DNA of 64,000 bases from Streptomyces sp. NBC_00250 (GTDB taxonomy: Bacteria > Actinomycetota > Actinomycetes > Streptomycetales > Streptomycetaceae). The translations under genes were made by a program, and so were the position numbers. The first letter of the stretch is position 1, and every line of letters begins with the position of its first letter. Positions 17,264-24,774 of the stretch are shown piece by piece. Location of the stretch: positions 7,798,001 through 7,862,000 of the forward strand of contig NZ_CP108088.1 in the NCBI RefSeq assembly GCF_036192275.1, given 5' to 3'. Below the pieces are notes generated by a model. It was not told the DNA's origin, ran no database searches, and was given only the letters and a program-made list of their open reading frames with translations.

Positions 17264-18025
17264 ATGAACGCCAACGGAAACGGCGGGCCGCTCGACGGCG
17301 CCGTCATCGCGGTCGCCGGCGCGGCCGGCCCGGCGGGCCGCGCGACGCTCCTGCGTCTCGCCGAGGCGGGCGCCACCGTCGTCGGGTCCGACGCGGATCC
17401 GACGCGCCTCGCGGAGGCCGTCGACGCCGCCCGCTACGCCCACGGAGGGGCCAAGGTCGTCGGTGACACCGTCGACCTGCTCGACCTGGACGCCACCCGC
17501 GACTGGGCCGCGAAGACCGAGAAGGAGTTCGGCCGCATCGACGGCCTGGTCCACCTCGTCGGCGGCTGGCGCGGCAGCGCCTCCTTCACCGAGACCGACC
17601 TCGCGGACTGGGACTTCCTGGAGAAGCTCCTGATCCGCACCGTCCAGAACACGACCCTCGCCTTCCACGACGGACTGCTGCGCGCCGGTGGCCGCGGCCG
17701 GTACGCCCTGATCAGCCAGGTCGGCGCGCACAAGCCACTCGCCAACAACGCCGCGTACAACGCCGGCAAGGCGGCCGCCGAGGCCTGGACCCTCGCGATG
17801 GCCGACTCGTTCCGCAAGCTGGGGGGCGACGACGGCCCGCAGGCGGCGGCTGCGATCCTGGTGATCAAGGCATTGGTGCACGACGCCATGCGCGCCGAAC
17901 GCCCCAACGCGAAGTTCGCGGGCTTCACCGACGTCACGGTCCTGGCGGACGAGATCGCCGGGCTGTGGAACAAGCCCGCCCAGGAAGTGAATGGACAGCG
18001 TCTGTGGCTGACCCCCAAGCCGTGA
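17264..18025 (+). CDS. SDR-family oxidoreductase
   Basis: 253 residues. The cofactor loop VAGAAGPAGRATL (about 17-29) departs from the classical TGxxxGIG; then come SDADPTRL, HLVGGWRG, and ISQVGAHKPLANNAAYNAGKAA with the catalytic Ser, Tyr (about 165) and Lys (about 169). It is a Rossmann-fold NAD(P)-dependent dehydrogenase of unknown substrate. ATG at 17264 has an ideal GGAGGAGG; an upstream in-frame GTG at 17225 overlaps the DUF6421 stop (GTGA) and may serve for coupling. It overlaps the threonine aldolase start by 22 bases. Confidence 0.8.
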   Translation: MNANGNGGPLDGAVIAVAGAAGPAGRATLLRLAEAGATVVGSDADPTRLAEAVDAARYAHGGAKVVGDTVDLLDLDATRDWAAKTEKEFGRIDGLVHLVGGWRGSASFTETDLADWDFLEKLLIRTVQNTTLAFHDGLLRAGGRGRYALISQVGAHKPLANNAAYNAGKAAAEAWTLAMADSFRKLGGDDGPQAAAAILVIKALVHDAMRAERPNAKFAGFTDVTVLADEIAGLWNKPAQEVNGQRLWLTPKP

Positions 18026-19104
18026 CCGCGGCACTCGGCCCCAGGACCGACGCGCGTCGTCACCACGACCCGTCGGTCCGGGGCTTCGCCAGCGACAACT
18101 ACGCCGGCGCCCACCCCGAGGTCCTCGCGGCCCTCGCCCTCGCCAACGACGGCCACCAGGTCGCCTACGGCGAGGACCAGTACACCGAGCACCTCCAGCG
18201 GATCATGCACAGCCACTTCGGCCCCACCGCCGAGGCCTTCCCGGTCTTCAACGGCACCGGGGCGAACGTGACCGCGCTCCAGGCGCTCACCGACCGCTGG
18301 GGCGCCGTCATCTGCGCCGAGTCCGCCCACATCAACGTGGACGAGGGCGGCGCGCCGGAGCGGATGGGCGGCCTCAAGCTGCTCACCGTGCCGACCCCGG
18401 ACGGCAAGCTCACCCCCGAGCTGATCGACCGGCAGGCCTGGGGCTGGGAGGACGAGCACCGGGCGATGCCGCAGGTCGTCTCGATCACCCAGAACACCGA
18501 GCTGGGCACCGTCTACACGGTGGACGAGATCCGCGCGATCGTCGAGCACTCGCACGCCAAGGGCATGAAGGTGCACCTCGACGGGGCCCGGATAGCCAAC
18601 GCCGCCGCCTCGCTGGACGTGCCGATGCGCGCGTTCACCAACGCGGTCGGCGTCGACGTCATCTCGTACGGCGGCACGAAGAACGGGATGCTCTTCGGCG
18701 AGGCCATCGTCGTCCTCAACCCCGACGCGGTCAGCCACATGAAGCACCTGCGCAAGCTGTCCATGCAGCTCGCGTCGAAGATGCGCTTCGTGTCGGTGCA
18801 GCTTGAGGCCCTCCTCGCGAAGGACCTGTGGCTGCGCAACGCCCGCCACGCCAACGCGATGGCCCAGCGCCTCGCGGCCGGGGTGCGCGAGGTCGACGGG
18901 GTGGAGATCCTCTACCCGGTGCAGGCCAACGCCGTCTTCGCCCGGCTGTCGCACGACGTGACCCGGCGGCTCCAGGAGCGTTTCCGCTTCTACTTCTGGG
19001 ACGAGAACGCCGGTGACGTGCGCTGGATGTGCGCCTTCGACACCACGGAGGAAGACGTGGACGCCTTCCTCCAGGCGCTGAAGGAAGAGCTGGCCCGCCA
19101 GTAA
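18004..19104 (+). CDS. Low-specificity L-threonine aldolase (beta-eliminating lyase fold)
   Basis: 366 residues. PLP fold type I with FASDNYAGAHPEV near the N-terminus, FNGTGANVTAL (cofactor phosphate loop), HLDGARIANAAASL (Asp/Arg of the PLP pocket) and SYGGTKNGML with the Schiff-base Lys at about 226. It cleaves L-threonine or allo-threonine to glycine and acetaldehyde, or acts on a related beta-hydroxy amino acid. GTG at 18004 is preferred (ggacag upstream); another GTG at 18022 overlaps the SDR stop. It is the third gene of the DUF6421-SDR-aldolase run and is followed by a strong hairpin. Confidence 0.85.
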   Translation: MADPQAVTAALGPRTDARRHHDPSVRGFASDNYAGAHPEVLAALALANDGHQVAYGEDQYTEHLQRIMHSHFGPTAEAFPVFNGTGANVTALQALTDRWGAVICAESAHINVDEGGAPERMGGLKLLTVPTPDGKLTPELIDRQAWGWEDEHRAMPQVVSITQNTELGTVYTVDEIRAIVEHSHAKGMKVHLDGARIANAAASLDVPMRAFTNAVGVDVISYGGTKNGMLFGEAIVVLNPDAVSHMKHLRKLSMQLASKMRFVSVQLEALLAKDLWLRNARHANAMAQRLAAGVREVDGVEILYPVQANAVFARLSHDVTRRLQERFRFYFWDENAGDVRWMCAFDTTEEDVDAFLQALKEELARQ

Positions 19105-19130
19105 CTCCCTTCCCATAGTTGCATGGATAT

Positions 19131-19168
19131 ACGGCCGGATGGAAAGTCATTGACTTCCGTCCGGCCGT
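19131..19168. terminator. Long hairpin between threonine aldolase and transglutaminase-like gene
   Basis: Arms acggccgga.. and ..tccggccgt pair over about 18 bp with one wobble and one bulge, and the stem is followed by ttt. It probably ends the aldolase operon. Its right arm overlaps the -35 of the next gene. Confidence 0.75.
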
Positions 19169-19179
19169 TTCCGTACGCT
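19150..19179 (+). promoter_or_regulatory. Promoter for a leaderless transcript
   Basis: TTGACT (19150-19155), an 18-base spacer, and TACGCT (19174-19179). The ATG at 19188 starts 9 bases after the -10, and no ribosome site precedes it, so transcription probably starts at or next to the ATG. Confidence 0.6.
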
Positions 19180-19187
19180 CCACCCGC

Positions 19188-19787
19188 ATGGAACTCGTCC
19201 AGCAGAACCCCGACATCGCCGCCTATCTGGCCGCGAGCGAAGCGGTCGACCATGAGCATCCGGTGGTCCGTGCCGTGGCGAACCACCTCTCCGAAGAACA
19301 CCCCGGCGCATACGCATACGCCGAAGCGGCCTTCGTGTACGTACGTGACACCGTTCCGCACTCCGCGGACGCCGAGGACCCGCGCGTGACCTGGCGCGCC
19401 TCCGACGTTCTGGAGCAGCGCACCGGCACCTGTTACGCCAAGTCGATCGCGTACGCGGCCCTCCTGCGGGCCCGCGGCATCCCGGCCGCCCTCTGCTACC
19501 AGCGGCTCACCGACGACGACGGCTCGAACCCGGTGATCCACGGCCTCGTCGCCGTCCTGCTCCCCGGCGAGCGGACCTGGGCCCGCCAGGACGTACGGGG
19601 AAACAAGCCCGGCGTCGACGCCCGGTTCTCCCTGAAGGGGGAGCGGCTGGCCTGGACCGTGCGGCCGGAGTCCAATGAAATGGATTATCCGGTGCTCTAC
19701 ACTGAACCACACCCGGTTGTTCTGGACGCGCTGCGCGCCGCCCCCGACCGGTCCCACCTCTGGCGGACGCTCCCCACGGAGCTCTGA
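19188..19787 (+). CDS. Transglutaminase-like cysteine protease-fold protein
   Basis: 199 residues. Core transglutaminase motif: RTGTCYAKSIAYAALLRARGIPA with the nucleophile Cys at about 82, then NPVIHGLVAVLL with the His and TWARQDVRGN with the probable Asp. It is a cytoplasmic stand-alone transglut_core protein (no signal peptide); such proteins can be peptidases, deamidases or amidases. ATG at 19188 with no Shine-Dalgarno sequence but a good promoter right before it. It is followed 26 bases later by the B3/B4-domain gene, likely one transcript. Confidence 0.8.
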   Translation: MELVQQNPDIAAYLAASEAVDHEHPVVRAVANHLSEEHPGAYAYAEAAFVYVRDTVPHSADAEDPRVTWRASDVLEQRTGTCYAKSIAYAALLRARGIPAALCYQRLTDDDGSNPVIHGLVAVLLPGERTWARQDVRGNKPGVDARFSLKGERLAWTVRPESNEMDYPVLYTEPHPVVLDALRAAPDRSHLWRTLPTEL

Positions 19788-19813
19788 CCCCGGACACCAG
19801 CGAACGGCGGACC

Positions 19814-20506
19814 ATGACCCTCACGCTCACCGTCTCCGACGAGGTGCGCACCCTCGTACCCGGCTTCACCGCTCTGGTGGTCGAGGCCCAGGGGCTGGTC
19901 AACGGTCCCAGTGACGAGACCAGTGCGGCCCTCCTCGACGAGGCCGCGCGCCGGCTCGCCGAGCGCCTCGACGGCCGGACCCCGGACCAGGACCCGCACA
20001 TCGCCGCCTGGCGCGCCGCGTACACCGCGTTCGGCGCCAAGCCCTCCCGTACCCGCAACTCCGCGGAAGCGCTGGCCAAGCGCGCGCTCGCGGACGGCGG
20101 GCTGCCCCGCATCAACCGGCTCGTCGACGCCTACAACGCGATCAGCGTCGCCCACCTCATCCCGGTCGGCGGCGAGGACCTGGGCAGGATCCAGGGCGCC
20201 ATGCGCCTGGTGCGGGCCACCGGAGAGGAGCCCTTCGTCACCGTGGCGGGCGGCGTGGAGACGGTGGAGCACCCCGAGCCCGGGGAGATCGTCTGGTGCG
20301 ACGAGGAGGGCGTGACCTGTCGTCGCTGGAACTGGCGCCAGGGCCCCCGTACCCGTATCGACGACGACACCGTCGACGCGTTCTTCCTGCTGGAGGCGCT
20401 CGCCCCGATGACCCGGGAGGAGCTCCTCGCGGCGGGCGCCGAGCTGGCGGAGTCGCTGGGGAAGCTCAGCCCGGGAGCCCGGATCACGGTCCGTGACCCG
20501 GAGTGA
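19814..20506 (+). CDS. B3/B4 tRNA-editing-domain protein
   Basis: 230 residues. It matches the free-standing B3/B4 domain of phenylalanyl-tRNA synthetase beta chain: WRAAYTAFGAKPSRTRNSAEALAKR, LPRINRLVDAYNAISVAHLIPVGGEDL, VWCDEEGVTCRRWNWRQGPRTRI and VDAFFLLEAL. In the synthetase this domain edits mischarged tRNA; stand-alone copies may act as trans-editing factors or on other aminoacyl compounds. It follows the transglutaminase-like gene closely. ATG at 19814. The substrate is inferred from the domain only. Confidence 0.85.
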   Translation: MTLTLTVSDEVRTLVPGFTALVVEAQGLVNGPSDETSAALLDEAARRLAERLDGRTPDQDPHIAAWRAAYTAFGAKPSRTRNSAEALAKRALADGGLPRINRLVDAYNAISVAHLIPVGGEDLGRIQGAMRLVRATGEEPFVTVAGGVETVEHPEPGEIVWCDEEGVTCRRWNWRQGPRTRIDDDTVDAFFLLEALAPMTREELLAAGAELAESLGKLSPGARITVRDPE

Positions 20507-20551
20507 CGATTCAGCGGGGAAGCGGACGGGAGCGGGGTCGGCGGCCTGCCG

Positions 20552-21274
20552 TCAGCCCGCTTCCTTGACCTGGGCCGGCGTCGGAGCCGTACCCCCGAGG
20601 TGCGCGGGCACCCACCAGGTGTCGTTCGCGTCCTTGGGGCGCACCGGGTAGGCGCGCTGCGCGGCCTCCAGGAGCTCCTGGCAGCGCTCGCGCAGCCGCC
20701 GCGTGATGGCGCCCGCGTACTGGTCGGCGGGGGCCTCCACGGGCTCGCCGACGCGGATCGTCACCGGGATGTGGCTGCGCTTGAAGTTGCGCGGACGGCC
20801 CTTGGTCCAGATGCGCTGCGTACCCCAGAGCGCCATCGGGATCAGCGGGACGCCCGCCTCCTGCGCGAGGCGCGCGGCACCCGTCTTGAAGCCCTTGAGG
20901 GTGAACGACTGGGAGATGGTCGCCTCGGGGAAGACGCCGATGATCTCGCCGGCCCGGAGGGATTCGAGCGCGTGCTTGTAGGCGTGCTCGCCCTGCGAAC
21001 GGTCCACCGGGATGTGCTTCATGCCGCGCATCAGCGGCCCGGAGACCTTGTGCCGGAAGACCGAGTCCTTCGCCATGAAGCGCACGAGACGCTTCTGCGG
21101 GAGCGCGGCCAGGCCCGTGAAGATGAAGTCCAGATAGCTGATGTGGTTGCTGACGAGCACCGCGCCGCCGGTACGCGGGATGTGCTCCGAACCCTGCGTG
21201 TCGATCTTCAGGTCGAGCGCCTTGAACAGGGTCAATGCGGCGCCGATGACCGGCCGATACACGAGTTCTGCCAT
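20552..21274 (-). CDS. 1-acyl-sn-glycerol-3-phosphate acyltransferase family (PlsC-like)
   Basis: 240 residues. Acyltransferase motifs: NHISYLD at residues 43-49 (HX4D catalytic pair), PVDRSQG, FPEATIS at 115-121 and VPLIPMALWG. It adds an acyl chain to a lysophospholipid at the inner membrane surface; membrane association is through an N-terminal hydrophobic segment. FPEATIS has Ala where many have FPEGTR. The ATG at 21274 is used; an in-frame start at 21367 adds a polar leader. It is divergent from the thioredoxin-like gene. Confidence 0.85.
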   Translation of the reverse strand: MAELVYRPVIGAALTLFKALDLKIDTQGSEHIPRTGGAVLVSNHISYLDFIFTGLAALPQKRLVRFMAKDSVFRHKVSGPLMRGMKHIPVDRSQGEHAYKHALESLRAGEIIGVFPEATISQSFTLKGFKTGAARLAQEAGVPLIPMALWGTQRIWTKGRPRNFKRSHIPVTIRVGEPVEAPADQYAGAITRRLRERCQELLEAAQRAYPVRPKDANDTWWVPAHLGGTAPTPAQVKEAG

Positions 21275-21423
21275 CTGAGAGGAACCCTTCTTCTGTGCCT
21301 GGGGAGGGTTCTCCCGGCGGAAGTTACGCAGCCGTAGGTTTTCGGCTTTGGGCAGATCGTGCCCCATGTGGGCCGTCGTGACCAGTCCAGGCGGCTCCGT
21401 ACAGGGAGATTCTCGTCACTCGC

Positions 21424-21482
21424 GGTGGCCGTGGCGGGAATCGAACGCTCCCGTGCGACGCTGCACCTGGTGAGACGGCCTG
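21424..21482 (-). other. tRNA-like fragment (doubtful)
   Basis: Read on the minus strand, this stretch starts GGCCGT, ends GTTCGATTCCCGCC ACGGCC ACC, and the two ends pair over 6 bp. That imitates a T-arm plus acceptor end, but only about 54 bases separate the arms, the D-arm is absent and the T-stem pairs poorly. It may be a decayed tRNA 3' end or chance. Confidence 0.2.
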
Positions 21483-21500
21483 AAAGAGAAGGGGACAGGG

Positions 21501-21827
21501 GTGACCGAGATACCCGGAGCCGACACGCTGGGAGCTGAGGCGCTCGGCGTCGAACTGGGGGAGCGGGCCACCCTCGTCCAGTTCTCCACCGCCTTCTGCC
21601 AGCCCTGCCGGGCCACCCGCCGCACCCTCGCCGAGGTCGCCGCGATGGTGCCGGGCGTGGGGCACGTCGAGATCGACGCCGAGGAACGCCTCGATCTCGT
21701 ACGCGCGCTCGGCATCGCCAAGACCCCCACCGTCCTCGTCCTCGACCGGACCGGCCGCGTCGTCCGCCGGGCCTCGGGACAGCCGCGCAAGGCGGATGTC
21801 ATCGCCGCCCTGGGCCGGGCCGTCTGA
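21501..21827 (+). CDS. Thioredoxin-family protein
   Basis: 108 residues, full thioredoxin length. The active site is FCQPCR with Cys33 and Cys36 instead of the usual CGPC, and the cis-Pro loop is AKTPTVLVL. Cys-X-X-Cys with Gln-Pro suggests a redox potential different from housekeeping thioredoxin. It has no signal peptide, so it acts in the cytoplasm. GTG at 21501 preceded by gagaagggg. The adjacent downstream leader peptide and flavin reductase also point to thiol/redox metabolism, though they have their own promoter. Confidence 0.88.
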   Translation: MTEIPGADTLGAEALGVELGERATLVQFSTAFCQPCRATRRTLAEVAAMVPGVGHVEIDAEERLDLVRALGIAKTPTVLVLDRTGRVVRRASGQPRKADVIAALGRAV

Positions 21828-21861
21828 CGCGGTGACACTTCTCCCACATCCCGGTACGCAC

Positions 21862-21891
21862 TTGACTGCACGCGGCAACGATCGTCACCCT
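21862..21891 (+). promoter_or_regulatory. Promoter of the leader peptide / flavin reductase unit
   Basis: TTGACT (21862-21867), 18-base spacer, CACCCT (21886-21891). The GTG of the leader begins 7 bases after the -10, so the leader is probably translated from a leaderless mRNA. The -10 is weak (A2 and T6 only). Confidence 0.45.
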
Positions 21892-21897
21892 GACCGT

Positions 21898-21978
21898 GTG
21901 CCCCCAGAACTCCTTCTCTACGGCCGGACCCACGTGGACCTGGCCCGCAACGCGAGCGCGCGCTGTCCGGGTGTCTGA
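21898..21978 (+). CDS. Short leader peptide (Cys-containing, attenuator type)
   Basis: 26 residues from GTG at 21898, ending GRTHVDLARNASARCPGV. It matches the streptomycete putative leader-peptide pattern (R-x-HVDL-x-R-x-x-SA-x-C) found before sulphur, cysteine and flavin-reductase genes. The Cys codon is fourth from the end and lies inside a hairpin (21965-21990). This suggests that ribosome stalling or release at the Cys codon controls expression of the flavin reductase 46 bases downstream. It has no Shine-Dalgarno sequence and is probably leaderless. Confidence 0.65.
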   Translation: MPPELLLYGRTHVDLARNASARCPGV

Positions 21979-21990
21979 CCGCCCCCGGAC
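21965..21990 (+). promoter_or_regulatory. Hairpin overlapping the end of the leader peptide
   Basis: GTCCGGG (21965-21971) pairs with CCCGGAC (21984-21990). The left arm includes the Cys-Pro-Gly codons and the stop lies in the loop, so a ribosome at the Cys codon would melt the stem. A candidate attenuator or translation switch. Confidence 0.5.
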
Positions 21991-22024
21991 CTCACTCATG
22001 CCGCCCTCGCAGAAGGACAACTCC

Positions 22025-22555
22025 ATGACGGTCACGCCAGACCTCCGACCCGGCACCGTTCCCACCATCGGCGCGCCCCGGCAGGCCTCTCCGGACCTGC
22101 TCCGCTCCGTCTTCCGCCGGCACGCCGCCGGTGTCGCGGTCGTCACCGCGCACGGCGAGCGCCCCGTCGGCTTCACCGCGACCTCGCTCAACTCCGTCGC
22201 CGCCGAACCCCCGCTGATCTCCTTCGGGGTGGGTACCTCCTCCTCCAGCTGGCCCGTGCTCGCCGAGGCCGAGCACATCGGCGTGCACATACTCGGGGAG
22301 CACCAGCAGGAGCTGGCCGCCACCTTCGCGCGCAGCGGCGCCGACCGCTTCGGCGAGGGGACCCGCTGGAGCGTGGGGCCCGAGGGGGTGCCCGTACTCG
22401 ACGGCGTACTCGCCTGGCTGGTCTGCCGTGTGGTGGCCCGCGTGCCCGCCGGTGACCACCGGATCGTGATCGCCCAGGCGGTCGCCGGAGACCCGGACGG
22501 GGCGGGCCGTCCGCTCCTCTACCACCACGGTCGCTTCAACGCTCTGCGCGACTGA
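22025..22555 (+). CDS. Flavin reductase family protein
   Basis: 176 residues. FMN-binding split-barrel of the flavin reductase family: LRSVFRRHAAGVAVVTAHG, PVGFTATSLNSVAAEPPLISF, GTSSSSWPVL, HIGVHILGEHQQELAATFA, and a C-terminal YHHGRFNAL. These enzymes use NAD(P)H to reduce FMN or FAD for partner monooxygenases, or act on their own substrates. ATG at 22025 is chosen for agaagga 8 bases before it; ATG at 21998 is an alternative. It stands behind a Cys leader peptide, which suggests a link with sulphur assimilation (for example an alkanesulphonate-type monooxygenase), but no partner gene is adjacent. Confidence 0.88.
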   Translation: MTVTPDLRPGTVPTIGAPRQASPDLLRSVFRRHAAGVAVVTAHGERPVGFTATSLNSVAAEPPLISFGVGTSSSSWPVLAEAEHIGVHILGEHQQELAATFARSGADRFGEGTRWSVGPEGVPVLDGVLAWLVCRVVARVPAGDHRIVIAQAVAGDPDGAGRPLLYHHGRFNALRD

Positions 22556-22600
22556 GGGTTCCCGCACGCGCCGCTCTCCGCGCGTTGTCAAGGTCACATG

Positions 22601-22618
22601 CCTGAGCGCTTGCTCAGG
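22601..22618. promoter_or_regulatory. Palindromic operator upstream of etfBA
   Basis: Perfect CCTGAGC gctt GCTCAGG, 138 bases upstream of etfB. The GAGC-gctt-GCTC core resembles operators of actinobacterial TetR-type regulators of acyl-CoA metabolism; which protein binds it is not visible here. TAATAT at 22645-22650 is a possible -10. Confidence 0.5.
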
Positions 22619-22654
22619 GGTAACGAACTGGGTGTACTGGCGAGTAATATTCCA

Positions 22655-22679
22655 GGTCGGGGCGTCCGGCGCCCCGACC
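22655..22679 (+). terminator. GC hairpin between flavin reductase and etfB
   Basis: Perfect 10-bp stem (22655-22664 with 22670-22679) and 5-base loop. It lies downstream of the flavin reductase and 76 bases before etfB; it is either a terminator or, if the TAATAT at 22645 is a promoter, a leader hairpin. Confidence 0.55.
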
Positions 22680-22755
22680 GGAAACCCGCCCTTCAGGCGC
22701 CTATGCTGCGAGCAACAAGGCAGCCCAGTTATGACGATGCAGTAGGAGAGCCGGC

Positions 22756-23541
22756 GTGAGCTTGAGGATCGTTGTCTGTGTGAAGTACGTGCCCGACGCG
22801 ACCGGAGACCGGAAGTTCGCGGACGACCTGACGGTCGACCGCGACGACGTCGACGGCCTGCTGTCGGAGCTCGACGAGTACGCGGTCGAGCAGGCACTGC
22901 AGATCGCCGAAGAGGCGGACGACGCCGAGGTCACCGTGCTGACGGTCGGCCCCGAGGACGCCAAGGACGCGCTGCGCAAGGCGCTGTCCATGGGCGCCGA
23001 CAAGGCCGTCCACGTCGAGGACGACGACCTGCACGGCACCGACGTCATGGGCACCTCGCTGGTGCTCGCCAAGGCGATCGAGAAGACCGGCTACGACGTC
23101 GTCATCGCCGGTATGGCCTCCACCGACGGCACCATGGGTGTCCTCCCGGCGATCCTCGCCGAGCGGCTGGGCGTCCCGCAGGTCACGCTGCTCTCCGAGG
23201 TGAAGATCGAGGACGGCAAGGTGACCGGCCGTCGCGACGGCGACACCGCCTCCGAGCAGCTGGAGGCCTCCCTCCCGGCGGTCGTGTCCGTGACCGACCA
23301 GTCGGGTGAGGCGCGCTACCCCTCCTTCAAGGGCATCATGGCCGCCAAGAAGAAGCCGGTGGAGTCCCTGGAGCTGGACGACCTGGACATCGACGCGGAC
23401 GAGGTCGGCCTGGCCGGCGCCTGGACCGCCGTCGACTCGGCCGCCGAGCGTCCGGCGCGCACCGCGGGCACGATCGTCAAGGACGAGGGCGAGGGCGGCA
23501 AGCAGCTCGCCGAGTTCCTCGCGAGCCAGAAGTTCATCTAG
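22756..23541 (+). CDS. etfB: Electron transfer flavoprotein beta subunit
   Basis: 261 residues, full length. Typical motifs: IVVCVKYVPDA at the N-terminus, SELDEYAVEQALQI, DKAVHVEDDDLHGTDVMGTS, GMASTDGTMGVLPAILAERLG and the C-terminal YPSFKGIMAAKKKPVE, which is the loop that contacts partner dehydrogenases. EtfB pairs with EtfA to accept electrons from acyl-CoA dehydrogenases and pass them toward quinones; it binds AMP. GTG at 22756 after ggagag. The operon partner etfA follows after 87 bases. Confidence 0.95.
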   Translation: MSLRIVVCVKYVPDATGDRKFADDLTVDRDDVDGLLSELDEYAVEQALQIAEEADDAEVTVLTVGPEDAKDALRKALSMGADKAVHVEDDDLHGTDVMGTSLVLAKAIEKTGYDVVIAGMASTDGTMGVLPAILAERLGVPQVTLLSEVKIEDGKVTGRRDGDTASEQLEASLPAVVSVTDQSGEARYPSFKGIMAAKKKPVESLELDDLDIDADEVGLAGAWTAVDSAAERPARTAGTIVKDEGEGGKQLAEFLASQKFI

Positions 23542-23628
23542 GACTCGGCGCCGTGAGCCGGGAGTCCGTCCCCGGCCCGCGCGAGCCCCTCAGACCGCCC
23601 CTTTTCGTTCGCAGGAGATTGAAGTCCC

Positions 23629-24603
23629 ATGGCTGAGATTCTCGTCTACGTCGACCACGTCGACGGAGCCGTCCGCAAGCCCACCCTGGAGCTGCTGACC
23701 CTCGCCCGCCGCATCGGCGAGCCGGTCGCCCTCGCGCTCGGCAACGGCGCCGCCGACACCGCCCCCGTCCTCGCCGAGCACGGCGCGGTGAAGGTCCTGA
23801 CCGCCGACGCCCCCGAGTTCACCGAGTACCTCGTCGTCCCCAAGGTCGACGCGCTCCAGGCCGCGTACGAGGCCGTGTCCGCCGCGGGCTCCCTCGCCGC
23901 CGTGCTCGTCCCGTCCTCCGCCGAGGGCAAGGAGATCGCGGCCCGTCTCGCGGTCCGCATCGGCTCCGGCATCATCACGGACGCCGTGGACCTGGAGGCC
24001 GGTGACGAGGGCCCGGTCGCGACGCAGTCCGCGTTCGCCGCCTCCTTCACCACCAAGTCCCGTGTCTCCAAGGGCACCCCGGTCATCACGGTCAAGCCGA
24101 ACTCGGCCCCCGTCGAGGCCGCCCCGGCCGCCGGCACCGTCGAGGCCCTCGCGGTCTCCTTCGGCGCGCTGGCCACCGGCACCAAGGTGACCGCCCGCAC
24201 CCCGCGCGAGTCGACCGGCCGCCCGGAGCTGACCGAGGCCGCGATCGTGGTCTCCGGCGGCCGAGGCGTCAACGGTGCCGAGAACTTCGCGATCATCGAG
24301 GCGCTCGCCGACTCGCTCGGTGCCGCCGTCGGCGCCTCGCGCGCCGCGGTCGACGCCGGCTGGTACCCGCACTCCAACCAGGTCGGCCAGACCGGCAAGT
24401 CGGTCTCGCCGCAGCTGTACATCGCCTCCGGCATCTCCGGCGCGATCCAGCACCGCGCGGGCATGCAGACCTCGAAGACGATCGTCGCGATCAACAAGGA
24501 CGCCGAGGCGCCGATCTTCGACCTCGTCGACTACGGCGTGGTGGGCGACCTCTTCGATGTCGTCCCGCAGCTGACCGAAGAGGTCAAGTCCCGCAAGGGC
24601 TGA
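23629..24603 (+). CDS. etfA: Electron transfer flavoprotein alpha subunit
   Basis: 324 residues, full length. The N-terminal domain (to about 190) resembles the beta subunit; the C-terminal FAD domain carries [81 protein letters not shown] and [13 protein letters not shown]. It holds FAD in the heterodimer with EtfB. ATG at 23629 with AGGAGA. A long perfect hairpin ends the operon. No etf-quinone oxidoreductase gene is adjacent. Confidence 0.95.
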   Translation: MAEILVYVDHVDGAVRKPTLELLTLARRIGEPVALALGNGAADTAPVLAEHGAVKVLTADAPEFTEYLVVPKVDALQAAYEAVSAAGSLAAVLVPSSAEGKEIAARLAVRIGSGIITDAVDLEAGDEGPVATQSAFAASFTTKSRVSKGTPVITVKPNSAPVEAAPAAGTVEALAVSFGALATGTKVTARTPRESTGRPELTEAAIVVSGGRGVNGAENFAIIEALADSLGAAVGASRAAVDAGWYPHSNQVGQTGKSVSPQLYIASGISGAIQHRAGMQTSKTIVAINKDAEAPIFDLVDYGVVGDLFDVVPQLTEEVKSRKG

Positions 24604-24640
24604 TCCGACTGCGCGGGCTTGACCTGCGCTTCTGTACGGC

Positions 24641-24679
24641 CCGGGGGCCGCGTGGTGATGATCACCGCGCGGCCCCCGG
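24641..24679 (+). terminator. Terminator of the etfBA operon
   Basis: About 17-18 bp of near-perfect pairing (24641-24658 with 24662-24679, one G-U) around a tiny loop, 38 bases after the etfA stop. Confidence 0.85.
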
Positions 24680-24695
24680 TCGTTTCGGACAACCA

Positions 24696-24758
24696 TTGAC
24701 TCAGGTCCCGGCGGACTACTAACTTCGCTATACGGATTGTTGATTCCGTGAAGCGGAA
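24696..24758 (+). promoter_or_regulatory. Promoter and palindromes of the DUF6986 gene
   Basis: TTGACT (24696-24701), 18-base spacer, TAACTT (24720-24725). Downstream lie ACGGA ttgttgat TCCGT (24732-24749) and TTCCG tgaag CGGAA (24744-24758), two overlapping inverted repeats in an unusually AT-rich leader, placed where a repressor could block elongation. Confidence 0.55.
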
Positions 24759-24774
24759 AATAGGAGGATGTGGG

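Noticed and set aside
21424..21482. Possible tRNA gene on the minus strand (GTTCGATTCCCGCC near the end)
   Set aside because: Only about 54 bases lie between the acceptor-like arms, there is no D-arm or anticodon arm, and the T-stem pairs poorly. Kept only as a doubtful fragment.
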